From contig NZ_CP092832.1 in NCBI RefSeq assembly GCF_022532105.1, positions 1,765,001 through 1,829,000 on the forward strand: a DNA stretch of 64,000 bases, in the 5' to 3' direction. Within the stretch, counting starts at the first letter, position 1. The number at the start of each line of letters is the position of its first letter. Shown here piece by piece: positions 8,291 through 17,234 of this stretch. The notes under the pieces were generated by a model. It had not been told where the DNA came from. It searched no databases and saw nothing but the letters and a program-made list of their open reading frames with translations. The stretch is from Flavobacterium sp. HJ-32-4 (GTDB lineage: Bacteria; Bacteroidota; Bacteroidia; Flavobacteriales; Flavobacteriaceae). A program made the position numbers and the translations under genes.

Positions 8291-8325
8291 AAGTTCCCCG
8301 TGACCACGAGTGCCACGGGGAACTT
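8291..8325 (-). terminator. terminator of the SusE/F-like gene
   Basis: A perfect 12-bp stem, AAGTTCCCCGTG (8291-8302) with CACGGGGAACTT (8314-8325), and a minus-strand T-run (8287-8292 read as A on +). It sits 20 nt beyond the stop of the gene at 8346. Confidence 0.85.
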
Positions 8326-8345
8326 ATCATAACCCAAATAGATTT

Positions 8346-10913
8346 TTAGTTGCGAACGACTTTCAGTGTTGCCGTTGCCTTTTCGCCTACGATTCGCGCG
8401 AGGTAGAATCCGGCTGGCAGGGCAGACGCATCTACTGTCACCGCATCCGTATTCGCGTTTTGTTGGCGTACGATTTTACCTGTCATATCTGTGATGATGA
8501 CCGAGTCGATACGGCGGCCGCTACCATTGAATGTCCATGAGGTATTCGATGGGTTTGGATATACCGCAAAGGAACGGCCTCCGAAATCTTCCACGCCCAG
8601 GAATACGAATGTATAGGCACCCGTCAGACGATTGAAGGTGACGTCATACGTGCCTTCTGTCGCTACGATATTGGCACCATCCTGTGTGCCCGTTCCGGTT
8701 GGGAAGTCAGCAGATCCCCAGTTTACGGCCCATTTGCCGTTTTCACGGAATTTGAGTTCGCCCGCCACCAATGGAACTGCGGTAGCAGTATAATTGACAC
8801 CATCGGTCGTCGTGAGGGTCACTACGTCGTTGTCCCAGCTACCCACAGCGTTTCCAATCATTCCAATACTGACAAAGCCAAAGTTATATTCACCTGTCGT
8901 GCGGTTGAAATCGATGTTATAACGATTCGTAGCCACCGGGATATCCGATCCGCCTTGTGTGGCCACACCGGAAGGGAAGTTAGGTCCACCCCAGTTGACA
9001 TCCCATGCATTGTTCTCACGGAATTTGCAGAAACCGGTCACGAGGTCGAGTCCGTCAATCGAATAATTGACACCATCCGTCGTTACCAAATCCAAATCCG
9101 GACCTGTGAAAGGTGCGCCTGGTACGGCATCTCCGAGGATACCGATAGCCGCGAAGCCCTGGCCTGCAAAGTTGTAGGTCATGGTAGCCCGGTTAAAGGT
9201 AACGGTGTATACTCCGGCCGGAACCGGGATGTTATCGCCACCCGCAACGGCAGATCCCGCTGGGAAAACGCCACCGTAATTGATATCCCACGCGTCATCG
9301 TAGCGGAACTTCGCTTCGCCTGCGGTGAAGGTCCAGTCGGTGAGGGTATAAATGATACCATTCGTCGTAGTGAGATCGGTGTCAGGTCCGCCGAAGCCAT
9401 TTGCGTCAACTGCCGTTCCGAGGATACCGATCATCGGCCAGGTGCCGGTGGCGGTAAACGAGTATTCGCCGGTTTGGATGTTGAACGATAGGTCATACGT
9501 TCCCGCAGGGATGACGATGTTACTTCCGTCGTTTCCTCCGGCAGGGAAGGAGTTACTTCCCCAGCTTGTAGCCCATGCATCGTTCAGACGGATTTTTGCC
9601 TCGCCTGATTGGTATGTAAAGTTCAATAGTGTGTAGGTGATACCGTCGGTGGTAGTGAGGTTGGTATCTGCTACGTCCCATCCGTTTACGGCAGGTCCGA
9701 GGATGCCGACTGTTGGGAAGGTAGGAGTTCCGACGAAGCTGTAAGCACCCGTTGCCCTGTTAAAGGTCACAGAGTACGTTCCGGCTACCACCGGGATATT
9801 TACTCCTGGGTCCTGGCCTATCCCGGAAGGGAAACTAGCCGCGCCCCAACTGGTCACCCAGGCGTCATTGAGTCGGAATTTCGCCTCACCGTTTGTGAAC
9901 GCGTAATTGTCGAGGGTGTATGTGATACCGTCCACAGTCGTCAAGTCAACGTCTGGGCCATCGAAACCATTTGCGGTGACCGCAGTTCCAATCAATCCTA
10001 CGTTATCATATACGATAGGTGTATCGAACGAGTACACCCCGGTTACGCGGTTGAAGTTCACAGTGTAGTTTCCGGCAGTCACCGGGATATTCGCTCCACC
10101 CTGCGTGCCGGTACCAGACGGGAAGTCAGCAGCGCCCCAATTTACCGTCCAACTATCGTCTTGGCGGAATTTAACTTCCCCTGCCGTGAACGTATAGTTG
10201 TAAAGCACATAGGTTTCACCATTGTAAGTCGTCATATCCACATCCGGTCCATCAAATCCATTAGGAAGCGCTGTTCCGATTACGCCGACGCTCGGGAATG
10301 TAAAACTATAAGCGCCGGTCTGGATGTTCAGTGTAACAGTGTAATAGCCAGCCGGTACTACGATGTTGTTACCGTTTAGTACTGCTGTTCCAGACGGGAA
10401 CCCGTTTCCTCCCCAATTGGAAGTCCAGGCGTCATCCTGTCGGAATTTGAGTTCACCGGCTGAAAATCCATACGCATAGAGCGTGTACGTGATTCCATCG
10501 GTGGTCACCATGTCAACATCCGGTCCGCCGAATCCATTTGCCGATACTGCCGTTCCAATCACGCCAATACTCGGGAAGGTAACAGCGGGCGTGAAAGCAT
10601 ACGCGCCGGTGGTGCTGTTAAAGGCCACATTATAAACGCCGGGGGTGACCACGATATCCGGGCCGTTTTGTACGGCTGTTCCGCTAGGGAACGATGATCC
10701 GCCCCAATTGGTCGTCCAAGAACCGTTCAATCGGAACTTAATGGCCCCGGTCCCAAACACTTGGTTCTCCAACGTCCAGTTCACATTGTCAGTGGATTGC
10801 ATGAAAACATCATTGTCCCAACTGCCCAAAGAACTTCCTACGATTCCCACACCCTGCGCTGTCACGCCCAGTGTCGAGAATAGAATGGCTAACGCGAGTA
10901 GAATTCTTTTCAT
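8346..10913 (-). CDS. secreted SusE/SusF-like repeat protein with T9SS type A tail
   Basis: An 855-residue protein with a signal peptide (MKRILLALAILFSTLGVTAQ), eight consecutive repeats of roughly 85-100 residues, and a T9SS type A sorting domain (VYPNPSNTSWTFNGSG ... GFYLARI ... ATLKVVRN). Each repeat follows VGIIGTAV-x-GFDGPDVDLTTxDGxxYTL-x-FTxGExKFRxNDAWxxNWGxxxFPSGTxxxxGxNIPVxAGxYxVxFNxxTGxYSF. This is the pattern of the starch-binding modules of SusE/SusF outer-membrane lipoproteins (bulky Trp residues and 'KFR' strands). Here the modules are multiplied, have no lipobox, and are delivered by T9SS. A surface glycan-binding role is inferred; no catalytic domain is present. Putative CG-centred operators lie upstream at 10962-11005. 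Confidence 0.85.
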   Translation of the reverse strand: MKRILLALAILFSTLGVTAQGVGIVGSSLGSWDNDVFMQSTDNVNWTLENQVFGTGAIKFRLNGSWTTNWGGSSFPSGTAVQNGPDIVVTPGVYNVAFNSTTGAYAFTPAVTFPSIGVIGTAVSANGFGGPDVDMVTTDGITYTLYAYGFSAGELKFRQDDAWTSNWGGNGFPSGTAVLNGNNIVVPAGYYTVTLNIQTGAYSFTFPSVGVIGTALPNGFDGPDVDMTTYNGETYVLYNYTFTAGEVKFRQDDSWTVNWGAADFPSGTGTQGGANIPVTAGNYTVNFNRVTGVYSFDTPIVYDNVGLIGTAVTANGFDGPDVDLTTVDGITYTLDNYAFTNGEAKFRLNDAWVTSWGAASFPSGIGQDPGVNIPVVAGTYSVTFNRATGAYSFVGTPTFPTVGILGPAVNGWDVADTNLTTTDGITYTLLNFTYQSGEAKIRLNDAWATSWGSNSFPAGGNDGSNIVIPAGTYDLSFNIQTGEYSFTATGTWPMIGILGTAVDANGFGGPDTDLTTTNGIIYTLTDWTFTAGEAKFRYDDAWDINYGGVFPAGSAVAGGDNIPVPAGVYTVTFNRATMTYNFAGQGFAAIGILGDAVPGAPFTGPDLDLVTTDGVNYSIDGLDLVTGFCKFRENNAWDVNWGGPNFPSGVATQGGSDIPVATNRYNIDFNRTTGEYNFGFVSIGMIGNAVGSWDNDVVTLTTTDGVNYTATAVPLVAGELKFRENGKWAVNWGSADFPTGTGTQDGANIVATEGTYDVTFNRLTGAYTFVFLGVEDFGGRSFAVYPNPSNTSWTFNGSGRRIDSVIITDMTGKIVRQQNANTDAVTVDASALPAGFYLARIVGEKATATLKVVRN

Positions 10914-10961
10914 GTAGTTTTTTTTTTAGGTTATTGCGGGAAAACTACAAAAAAACGGCAC

Positions 10962-11005
10962 GCAAACGTTTAAGCAAACGTCAAAACCGAAAGCGAAAAC
11001 GTTTG
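10962..11005 (-). promoter_or_regulatory. candidate CG-centred palindromic operators
   Basis: Two AAACGTTT palindromes (10964-10971 and 10997-11004) with a third half-like copy AAACGTC (10976-10982) in between. Their centres are 33 bp apart, about three helical turns. CG-centred palindromes of this type are typical LacI/GalR-family sites. They lie 50-90 nt upstream of the SusE/F-like gene start and could bind a sugar-responsive regulator; no such regulator is in the window. Confidence 0.4.
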
Positions 11006-11055
11006 AGTATTCATAACTTTTTGTTTTTTCGGCGTCAAATTTACTAAAATGATGA

Positions 11056-12645
11056 TTAGGGCATCACGACGATGGAAAACAAGGCGTCTAGGGGTTGTAG
11101 CTGGTTGAGCGCCAAACGGTACTCCTTTCCGTACAACTCGTAAAAATCCCCGAAGTGTACCGTGCGTTCCTGTAAGCCTCCCAACGGGAAGAGTGCCCGG
11201 CGCAACGCCACTGCTCTCTCCGCTACGTCCGCGTGCTTGCGTCGTTCCGCTTTTCGCCAACGGCTCTCCAAACGGTCAAGTCCGGCCAACTGTTTTTGCT
11301 CCTGTGCTTTCACCGCTCCTGCGAACGAAGGGTCGGTTTGGTGCAAGGCTTCATGTAGAAGGGCGAATTGCTGATGGAGCTGTTGCCGGAGGGCTGAAAA
11401 ATCTACCGTGGCAGCGGAAACCTTCGACACGACAAGGTCCTGTAAAGCAGTTTCGGTACGAAAAAGATCCGAGAGCGTGAGCCCCAGACGCGCTGCTTTT
11501 CCCTGTTGTTTCTCCGATGCGACGGCCACCGAATTCCGTAGTAACAAGACCGGAAACGGCACGCCTGCGACTTCGAACATCGCTTTAAGTTCGAGCCAGT
11601 AGGCAATTTCACCGCCTCCCCCAATATAGCAGATGTTGGGTAAGATAACCTCTTGATATAGTGGGCGTAAAATGACGTTCGGGCTTATTTTTTCGGGTGA
11701 GGTGTCGAGTAACGCCAGCATCTCGTCATGCGAAAACGAGAGGTCGGTATCCAAAACCGTAAAAGCATCCCCGTTTCGGACGATCCGCTCGCGGTAATCC
11801 TCTCCGAGATAAAACAAATTGATTTCACGGGGGTTCACCTGTATCTTGTAATCGCCCATTTTGGCGATGGTCGCCGTCACCGCTTTGTGAGAAAACGATT
11901 CGGATACCTCTTTGGCCATCCAGGGAGTGAAAATTTTCTTTAAATCTGGGTCGTCGCCGTCGACAATCACGAGTCCGTCCTGCCCAAACAAATCGTTTAC
12001 CAAGTGTCGAGTCGCAGCGGCCAACGAGTTATGGGACAGGTACGCATCCTTAAACAACCGACGCAATTCATCGGCGTTGCGTCCGTCTCCGGCTTCCTTT
12101 GAAAAAAGCTCAAAAACCACATCCAGCCCCTTTAGGTCCATCCGTCCGGTGGCACCACTGGCTTCCCGGTTCCATCGAAATTTTTTTCCATGGAAATGGA
12201 ATTGACAGATCTCCTCGAAATCATGGTCTTCCGTGGCCATCCAATAGACGGGAACAAACTTTTTATCGGGATACGATTTTGACAACGTATCCGCCAATCG
12301 GATGGTAGTCACGATTTTGTAAAGGAAATAAGCCGGACCGGTGAACAGGCTTAGTTGGTGACCTGTAGTAACGGTAAACGCATTATCCTGAAGCAGTGCA
12401 TCCAGATGGGCTTGCACCGGAGCCGGAGCCGACACGCCGTCATACTGCCTCTTCAAAGCGTTTACGAGCGATTCGCGACGTGCCATCGGGAAGGTTGCCT
12501 TTTTCTCGTCTGCCTGTTGCGACAGGTTTTCAAGCGATGGAAATCGATGATAGAGCGGCCTGACAGCGGGGTTCTCGTCAATATAGTCGAGGATTAGCGG
12601 GGTAAAATAACCGGTTTCGCGGTAGGCGATCGATTCTATGGGCAT
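11056..12645 (-). CDS. bshC: putative cysteine ligase BshC (bacillithiol synthesis)
   Basis: A 529-residue cytoplasmic protein with the BshC signature: an N-terminal region (YRETGYFTPLILDYIDENPAVRPLYHRFPS), then TVTTGHQLSLFTGPAYFLYK and YWMATEDHDFEEI, and a C-terminal helical coiled-coil part (about 390-490). BshC adds cysteine to glucosaminyl-malate in the last step of bacillithiol synthesis, the low-molecular-weight thiol of Firmicutes and many Bacteroidota. Length agrees with the family (about 530). BshA and BshB are not in the window. It is transcribed in the same direction as the SusE/F-like gene but a 142-bp gap with its own regulatory sites separates them. Upstream TACCTTTA (about 12667-12674, minus) is a near-match to the promoter -7 box. 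Confidence 0.93.
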   Translation of the reverse strand: MPIESIAYRETGYFTPLILDYIDENPAVRPLYHRFPSLENLSQQADEKKATFPMARRESLVNALKRQYDGVSAPAPVQAHLDALLQDNAFTVTTGHQLSLFTGPAYFLYKIVTTIRLADTLSKSYPDKKFVPVYWMATEDHDFEEICQFHFHGKKFRWNREASGATGRMDLKGLDVVFELFSKEAGDGRNADELRRLFKDAYLSHNSLAAATRHLVNDLFGQDGLVIVDGDDPDLKKIFTPWMAKEVSESFSHKAVTATIAKMGDYKIQVNPREINLFYLGEDYRERIVRNGDAFTVLDTDLSFSHDEMLALLDTSPEKISPNVILRPLYQEVILPNICYIGGGGEIAYWLELKAMFEVAGVPFPVLLLRNSVAVASEKQQGKAARLGLTLSDLFRTETALQDLVVSKVSAATVDFSALRQQLHQQFALLHEALHQTDPSFAGAVKAQEQKQLAGLDRLESRWRKAERRKHADVAERAVALRRALFPLGGLQERTVHFGDFYELYGKEYRLALNQLQPLDALFSIVVMP

Positions 12646-12699
12646 CCTTGTAGTCGTTGGAAGGGTAAAGGTACAAAAATGCCGCGGCCTGATGACGGT

Positions 12700-15600
12700 T
12701 TATCGCTTCAACGCAAAATGGCCCCGGTGTTCGGTACCGTCTGCACGGGTAACCAAAAACCAGTAGTCATCGGCAGGCATTGGCCTTCCGTCATACGTTC
12801 CGTCCCACTTTTGATCATAGCGTAACTGTCGAACGAACTTCCCTTCACGCGTAAAGATCTTGACATCAAGATCGCGTTCGGCAGACGCAAAACGGATCGA
12901 CCATAAGTCGTTATACCCGTCGCCATTTGGCGTAAAAAAGTTCGGGTACATCAGTAAGTAGGTTTCCTTTTCAATCGTGCCGCAGCCGTTTTTATCACGT
13001 ACATACACGGTGTAAAAACCGCTCAGCAATCCGGTAAACAGCGGACTGTCCTGATAGTGAACTCCGTCAAGGGCGTATTCATAATTGCCCGGGCCTGTGA
13101 CATTAACGGCAATGCTGTTGTCGTGATCCGTCCAGTCGGATGTGTCGATGTGGGTAATGGTAGCGGGTGCGGACAAGTCGACCTGGACATCAACGGTTGA
13201 AGTACAGGTCACGATACCGTGGTAGCGTCCTACCGTAACCGAGTAAACGCCTGGTTCGGTTACGGTGATGCGGTCGGTATCCTGACCCGTTGACCATCGG
13301 TAGGTATTATACCCGGGATCGGCATACAGAATAACCGATTTATCCTGGCACACATAATAATGATCGTCCATGGTGAGGAAAGGCGAAGGCACCGGATGGA
13401 GCGTCAGAGAGGTGGCCCTCCAACACCCATTTGGAGCGATGACCCGTGCGTATACCGTGGTCGGCCCATTCTGTGGCAGGTCGAAATGGGTAGCGGTCGC
13501 AATCTGTCCGGGTGGGAAGGCTGCGTCAGCCGACTCATATGTGGTATAGTATTCGAAGCGGTAAGCTTCATATCCCTCAATCAATCCAAAGTTGTATTCG
13601 TTCAGGTCGATGATTTCGCGCCCGTCATTCCCGTCGTCGCAAACCGGCGTTTCGTAGGGATGCACAAGAATTTCATACTCCACTACCAACACATCCACCC
13701 GTAAGGCATCCTGACTCTCACAACCCGCAACTGTCTGCGTGGCGTAATAGGTCTTTTCGTGTTGAAGCGCCGTATCGACCGGGATCGGATGTAAAAGGGC
13801 GGCGTCTTCATACCATTTGATGTTTTGGCCGTCAACCTTTATGAACGCCACGGTCGGGCTGTTGTGCACGCAAAATAACTGCTGTGGTGGGCCTACCGGG
13901 GCAGGTGGAATGCCATAGGGGTAGTTGATATAGGCGTATTGGCGTTGTGACTGGCAGCCGGTCGTGGCATCTTCGACTACAAGTACGTAATACCCTGGAA
14001 GTAGCGGGCCACTGACGTTTGAGGCTTGAAACGACTGGCCTCCATTGAAACTATACACGGAGCCCGGGATGGGTTCGATACTAATCGTACCCGTAGTCTC
14101 AAGGCAGAACGGATGGGTAATGGTGACAATCGGATCGGCCAGATGGGGTTCCTCCAGATATACGTAGTTACGGTAGGACTCGCAGCCGCCCGCGGTTTTG
14201 GTCTTGATAACGTATTGACCGGGAGTCAAATTGCTGCGTGTGTTTGAACTCTGCCAGGTGACACCGTCGTCAAAGCTATATTGCGAGGCAGTGGTTGTGA
14301 TAGTGATACTGCCGTTTGTCGTACAGGTAGGCTGTACGATGGTGTAATACGGAGAGGGCTCAAAAGTTTCCCACAACGATACCCATGCCGTGTAAGAGGT
14401 ACATCCCGTTCCGTTGCGAACAAGTACCCTATAATTGCCTTCCGGAAGACCCGTCGCAATGGCATTGGTTGTCCAGGTTACGCCGTTGTCAAAGCTGTAT
14501 TCGGATGCAGTGTCAGTAATGGAAATGGTACCGCCATCTCCACAATAAGGAGCTGTAGTCGTATAGTTTGGCGTCGGTAAATGGAACTCATACAAATAGC
14601 TGTAGTTCCCCCATGAAATACATCCAGAGGCGGTTTTCAACTTCACGATATAGTTTCCGGGTGGCAAATTGGCCGCCACAGGGTCGGTGCCCCATGTCAC
14701 TCCGTTGTCGAAACTGTAGAAATCGGCTACGGTTGTAACGGTAATGGTTCCGCCCACGCCGCATTGGGGCTGTACCTCGGTTACCTCTGGATACGAGGAG
14801 CTGAAGTCGGTAAGATAGACATATACGGACGGCGACGTACACCCCTGCGCATTTTTGACTTTTATCATATAGGTCTCGTCGTCACTGGCATTGGTCAAGG
14901 TGGGATCTGTTACCCAAGTCGTACCGCCGTCAAAACTGAACTCTGATCCGGGCGTGGTGATAGTGATACTGCCTCCCGTGCCACAGGTAGGGTTGACGGT
15001 AGTATAGGTCGCATCCGGAAGGAAGTCGCTCGTCAATACAACACTATTCGCATTCGAAATACAGCCAAACTGGTTCTTGAAGCGAATTTGGTACGTCCCC
15101 GACGGAATGCCCGACAGTGTATTTGAAGTTCCCCACGTCGCGCCATCATCAAAACTGTAGGCGACCGCGGGGGTTGTTATGGTAATGCTGCCCGTGCCCC
15201 CGCATTCGGTGGGATCAACTTTGTTATAATCCGGGAAAGGGAGGTAAAAGGGGTTAATGGTAACCGGCACGGCATATGAAATACAGCCTACTGCGGTTTT
15301 GACCTTTACACGGTAGGTGCCTACCGCAAGACCCGACGCCGTTGGACTGGTTCCCCATGTGGCTCCGTTATCAAAGCTATATTCGGCTGCTGTCGATGTA
15401 ACCGTAATTGTTCCCGTTGCGCTAAAGCAATCCGGTTGCATGATTTGCAAATCGGGCTGCATGGCGACCTGGTTAGGGGAAATTGTCACAGATGCCGTAC
15501 TGGTGCAACCAAAAGAATCGGTTATCGATACAGAATAGCTTCCAGTAGCACTCACAACGACGCTCTTCGTGGTTTCACCCGTCGACCATTGGTACGAAAT

Positions 15601-17160
15601 GCCATCGGAAGCAGTGAGTGTCGTACCCCCGTTGCACACATTCAATATGCCGGAGATGGTAGCCACTGGGTTTCTGACGAGAAGTGTCAACGGTATGATT
15701 TTGAAGCAACTTGCAGACTGTGTCACCCTCACATATACCGCTTTACTGATACTTTCATAGTTCCCGGCGTTCGTAATCGCGGCCATATTTGCCACGGCTG
15801 CGTCATAGGTGGTGAAATAGGAAAAAGAAACGCCGTTTTGGTTGGTGACTAACAACGGATTTGCTTCGATCAGATTGAAGAACGCTTTCCCGTCGTGGTT
15901 AGGATCGCATTCGCTTAGGGAAGCAGCCGTTAGGTCGAGGTCGCAGTTGGTACAGTTAAGGAAGGAGATATCCGGGCCGGGATTGGCATCGGCGTCCATG
16001 GCGGCGTCAAACTCGCTGGTGCACCCCGTACCCGAAATGTTGAAATCCGCCGATACTGAGGCATTATAGGCCGACGTGGTGTTGGGAAAGGCCGTGGCAG
16101 GCACGGTAAAACAAAAGCGCTTGTTTACCGAATCGATGGTAGGAGGTGTAGTAGACGTAAAAACGGAACTTCCGGTGGTTGTAGCCAATTTCAATACGAC
16201 ATTTGACATCGAAGCCGAGATGCCGTTTGAATTCGGGATGGTGTAGCTGCCGCAAATTTGCATAGGAAAGGTGGGGCAATCCGCATACATCGGATCGAGC
16301 GTCAAACTTCCCTGTAGCGTCTCATCTGTATGGATGGAGCATACATCATCAATGAAAACATATCCAAAATGCCCCATGAGACCGCAACGAGTCGCGATAA
16401 ACTCAATCGTAAATTCCTGGTTGTCGGGTATCTGGGAAACATCCAATGTGCCGACCTGCCAGTTTTTGGTGTACAATACGATACTACCGCCTTCCAGATA
16501 GGGAGCGGTCGTAAAGATGCAGTTGTCTTTATCCCCAATCAAACAGAATTCACTTACCACAGCGCCACTCTGCGAGAGCACGCGGGCTTTCAGGAACGGT
16601 TGGTTGTCTACGTGGGCCTCGTCATCAAGGATGCTTTGAAGGACGGCTTTATAGTTAAAGACAATGGCCGTTTCGTTATTGGTCTTAAAGCGTTTCGTCC
16701 GCACCACTGAATGCATGATGGGCGACTCTTTATAATTGATCATTAACGCGAACTGGTCGAAAGCGCCAATCGGTCCGATAAATTCGTCAATATAATTCGA
16801 CGGCACGGTGCGCGCCATGACAGATGTGAGCGACGGATCATACTGTGCGATGCCGTCTAACGGTCCCATCGAGCCTGCCTGGCATTCCGACGGATTCGGC
16901 GCGTCACCGGTGGCGTAGGCGTAATGCGACAACATGTTCGTGGTGCCAACGGGTACAAATTCTTCAAAATTACCGTTCATACACAATCCAACAGCATTTT
17001 GTGGTGGCGTCACACGAGCCGTGACCGATGGCTGTCGTTGTTGCGCGCCGATGCATTGCAGGTAGGCTTCTTTTTCGGAAAGCGGTTGGGAAGTAGTGGC
17101 AGGCGATTGTGCGACCGCGGCAACGGTCACCAACCACAAAAGACAGGCAAATGGCTTCAT
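12700..17160 (-). CDS. giant SprB-repeat adhesin with gliding-motility-associated C-terminal domain (T9SS type B)
   Basis: A 1486-residue surface protein. A signal peptide (MKPFACLLWLVTVAAVAQ) is followed by a jelly-roll-like N-terminal third (to about residue 400), an Ig-like part, and seven SprB-type repeats of about 80-90 residues from about 570 to 1100. Each repeat has GTITVTTxAxxYSFDNGxTWGTxPxxxGLxxGxYxVKxKTAxGCxS. The end is the type B module YPNFFTPNGDGYNDLWSIRF ... FTREGKFVRQL ... WDGTYDGRPMPADDYWFLV ... GHFALKR, the T9SS signal found in the mobile gliding adhesin SprB. A role in cell-surface adhesion or gliding is inferred; SprB itself is much larger and is usually followed by remF/remG-type genes, which are absent. 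It is divergent from the radical SAM gene. Confidence 0.88.
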   Translation of the reverse strand: MKPFACLLWLVTVAAVAQSPATTSQPLSEKEAYLQCIGAQQRQPSVTARVTPPQNAVGLCMNGNFEEFVPVGTTNMLSHYAYATGDAPNPSECQAGSMGPLDGIAQYDPSLTSVMARTVPSNYIDEFIGPIGAFDQFALMINYKESPIMHSVVRTKRFKTNNETAIVFNYKAVLQSILDDEAHVDNQPFLKARVLSQSGAVVSEFCLIGDKDNCIFTTAPYLEGGSIVLYTKNWQVGTLDVSQIPDNQEFTIEFIATRCGLMGHFGYVFIDDVCSIHTDETLQGSLTLDPMYADCPTFPMQICGSYTIPNSNGISASMSNVVLKLATTTGSSVFTSTTPPTIDSVNKRFCFTVPATAFPNTTSAYNASVSADFNISGTGCTSEFDAAMDADANPGPDISFLNCTNCDLDLTAASLSECDPNHDGKAFFNLIEANPLLVTNQNGVSFSYFTTYDAAVANMAAITNAGNYESISKAVYVRVTQSASCFKIIPLTLLVRNPVATISGILNVCNGGTTLTASDGISYQWSTGETTKSVVVSATGSYSVSITDSFGCTSTASVTISPNQVAMQPDLQIMQPDCFSATGTITVTSTAAEYSFDNGATWGTSPTASGLAVGTYRVKVKTAVGCISYAVPVTINPFYLPFPDYNKVDPTECGGTGSITITTPAVAYSFDDGATWGTSNTLSGIPSGTYQIRFKNQFGCISNANSVVLTSDFLPDATYTTVNPTCGTGGSITITTPGSEFSFDGGTTWVTDPTLTNASDDETYMIKVKNAQGCTSPSVYVYLTDFSSSYPEVTEVQPQCGVGGTITVTTVADFYSFDNGVTWGTDPVAANLPPGNYIVKLKTASGCISWGNYSYLYEFHLPTPNYTTTAPYCGDGGTISITDTASEYSFDNGVTWTTNAIATGLPEGNYRVLVRNGTGCTSYTAWVSLWETFEPSPYYTIVQPTCTTNGSITITTTASQYSFDDGVTWQSSNTRSNLTPGQYVIKTKTAGGCESYRNYVYLEEPHLADPIVTITHPFCLETTGTISIEPIPGSVYSFNGGQSFQASNVSGPLLPGYYVLVVEDATTGCQSQRQYAYINYPYGIPPAPVGPPQQLFCVHNSPTVAFIKVDGQNIKWYEDAALLHPIPVDTALQHEKTYYATQTVAGCESQDALRVDVLVVEYEILVHPYETPVCDDGNDGREIIDLNEYNFGLIEGYEAYRFEYYTTYESADAAFPPGQIATATHFDLPQNGPTTVYARVIAPNGCWRATSLTLHPVPSPFLTMDDHYYVCQDKSVILYADPGYNTYRWSTGQDTDRITVTEPGVYSVTVGRYHGIVTCTSTVDVQVDLSAPATITHIDTSDWTDHDNSIAVNVTGPGNYEYALDGVHYQDSPLFTGLLSGFYTVYVRDKNGCGTIEKETYLLMYPNFFTPNGDGYNDLWSIRFASAERDLDVKIFTREGKFVRQLRYDQKWDGTYDGRPMPADDYWFLVTRADGTEHRGHFALKR

Positions 17161-17222
17161 GAAACGGTCATTGACAGGCGAAAGATAGGGATTTTCTTAA
17201 TTAGTGCGAACGGTTGTGTTTG

Positions 17223-17230
17223 TATCTTTG
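17223..17230 (+). promoter_or_regulatory. -7 promoter box TATCTTTG, very near a start codon
   Basis: TATCTTTG matches the TAnnTTTG element exactly and ends only 4 nt before the ATG at 17235. If it is used, the mRNA of the radical SAM gene would be leaderless. No clear TTTG is seen 17-20 bp upstream, so support is partial. Confidence 0.45.
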
Positions 17231-17234
17231 CCGC

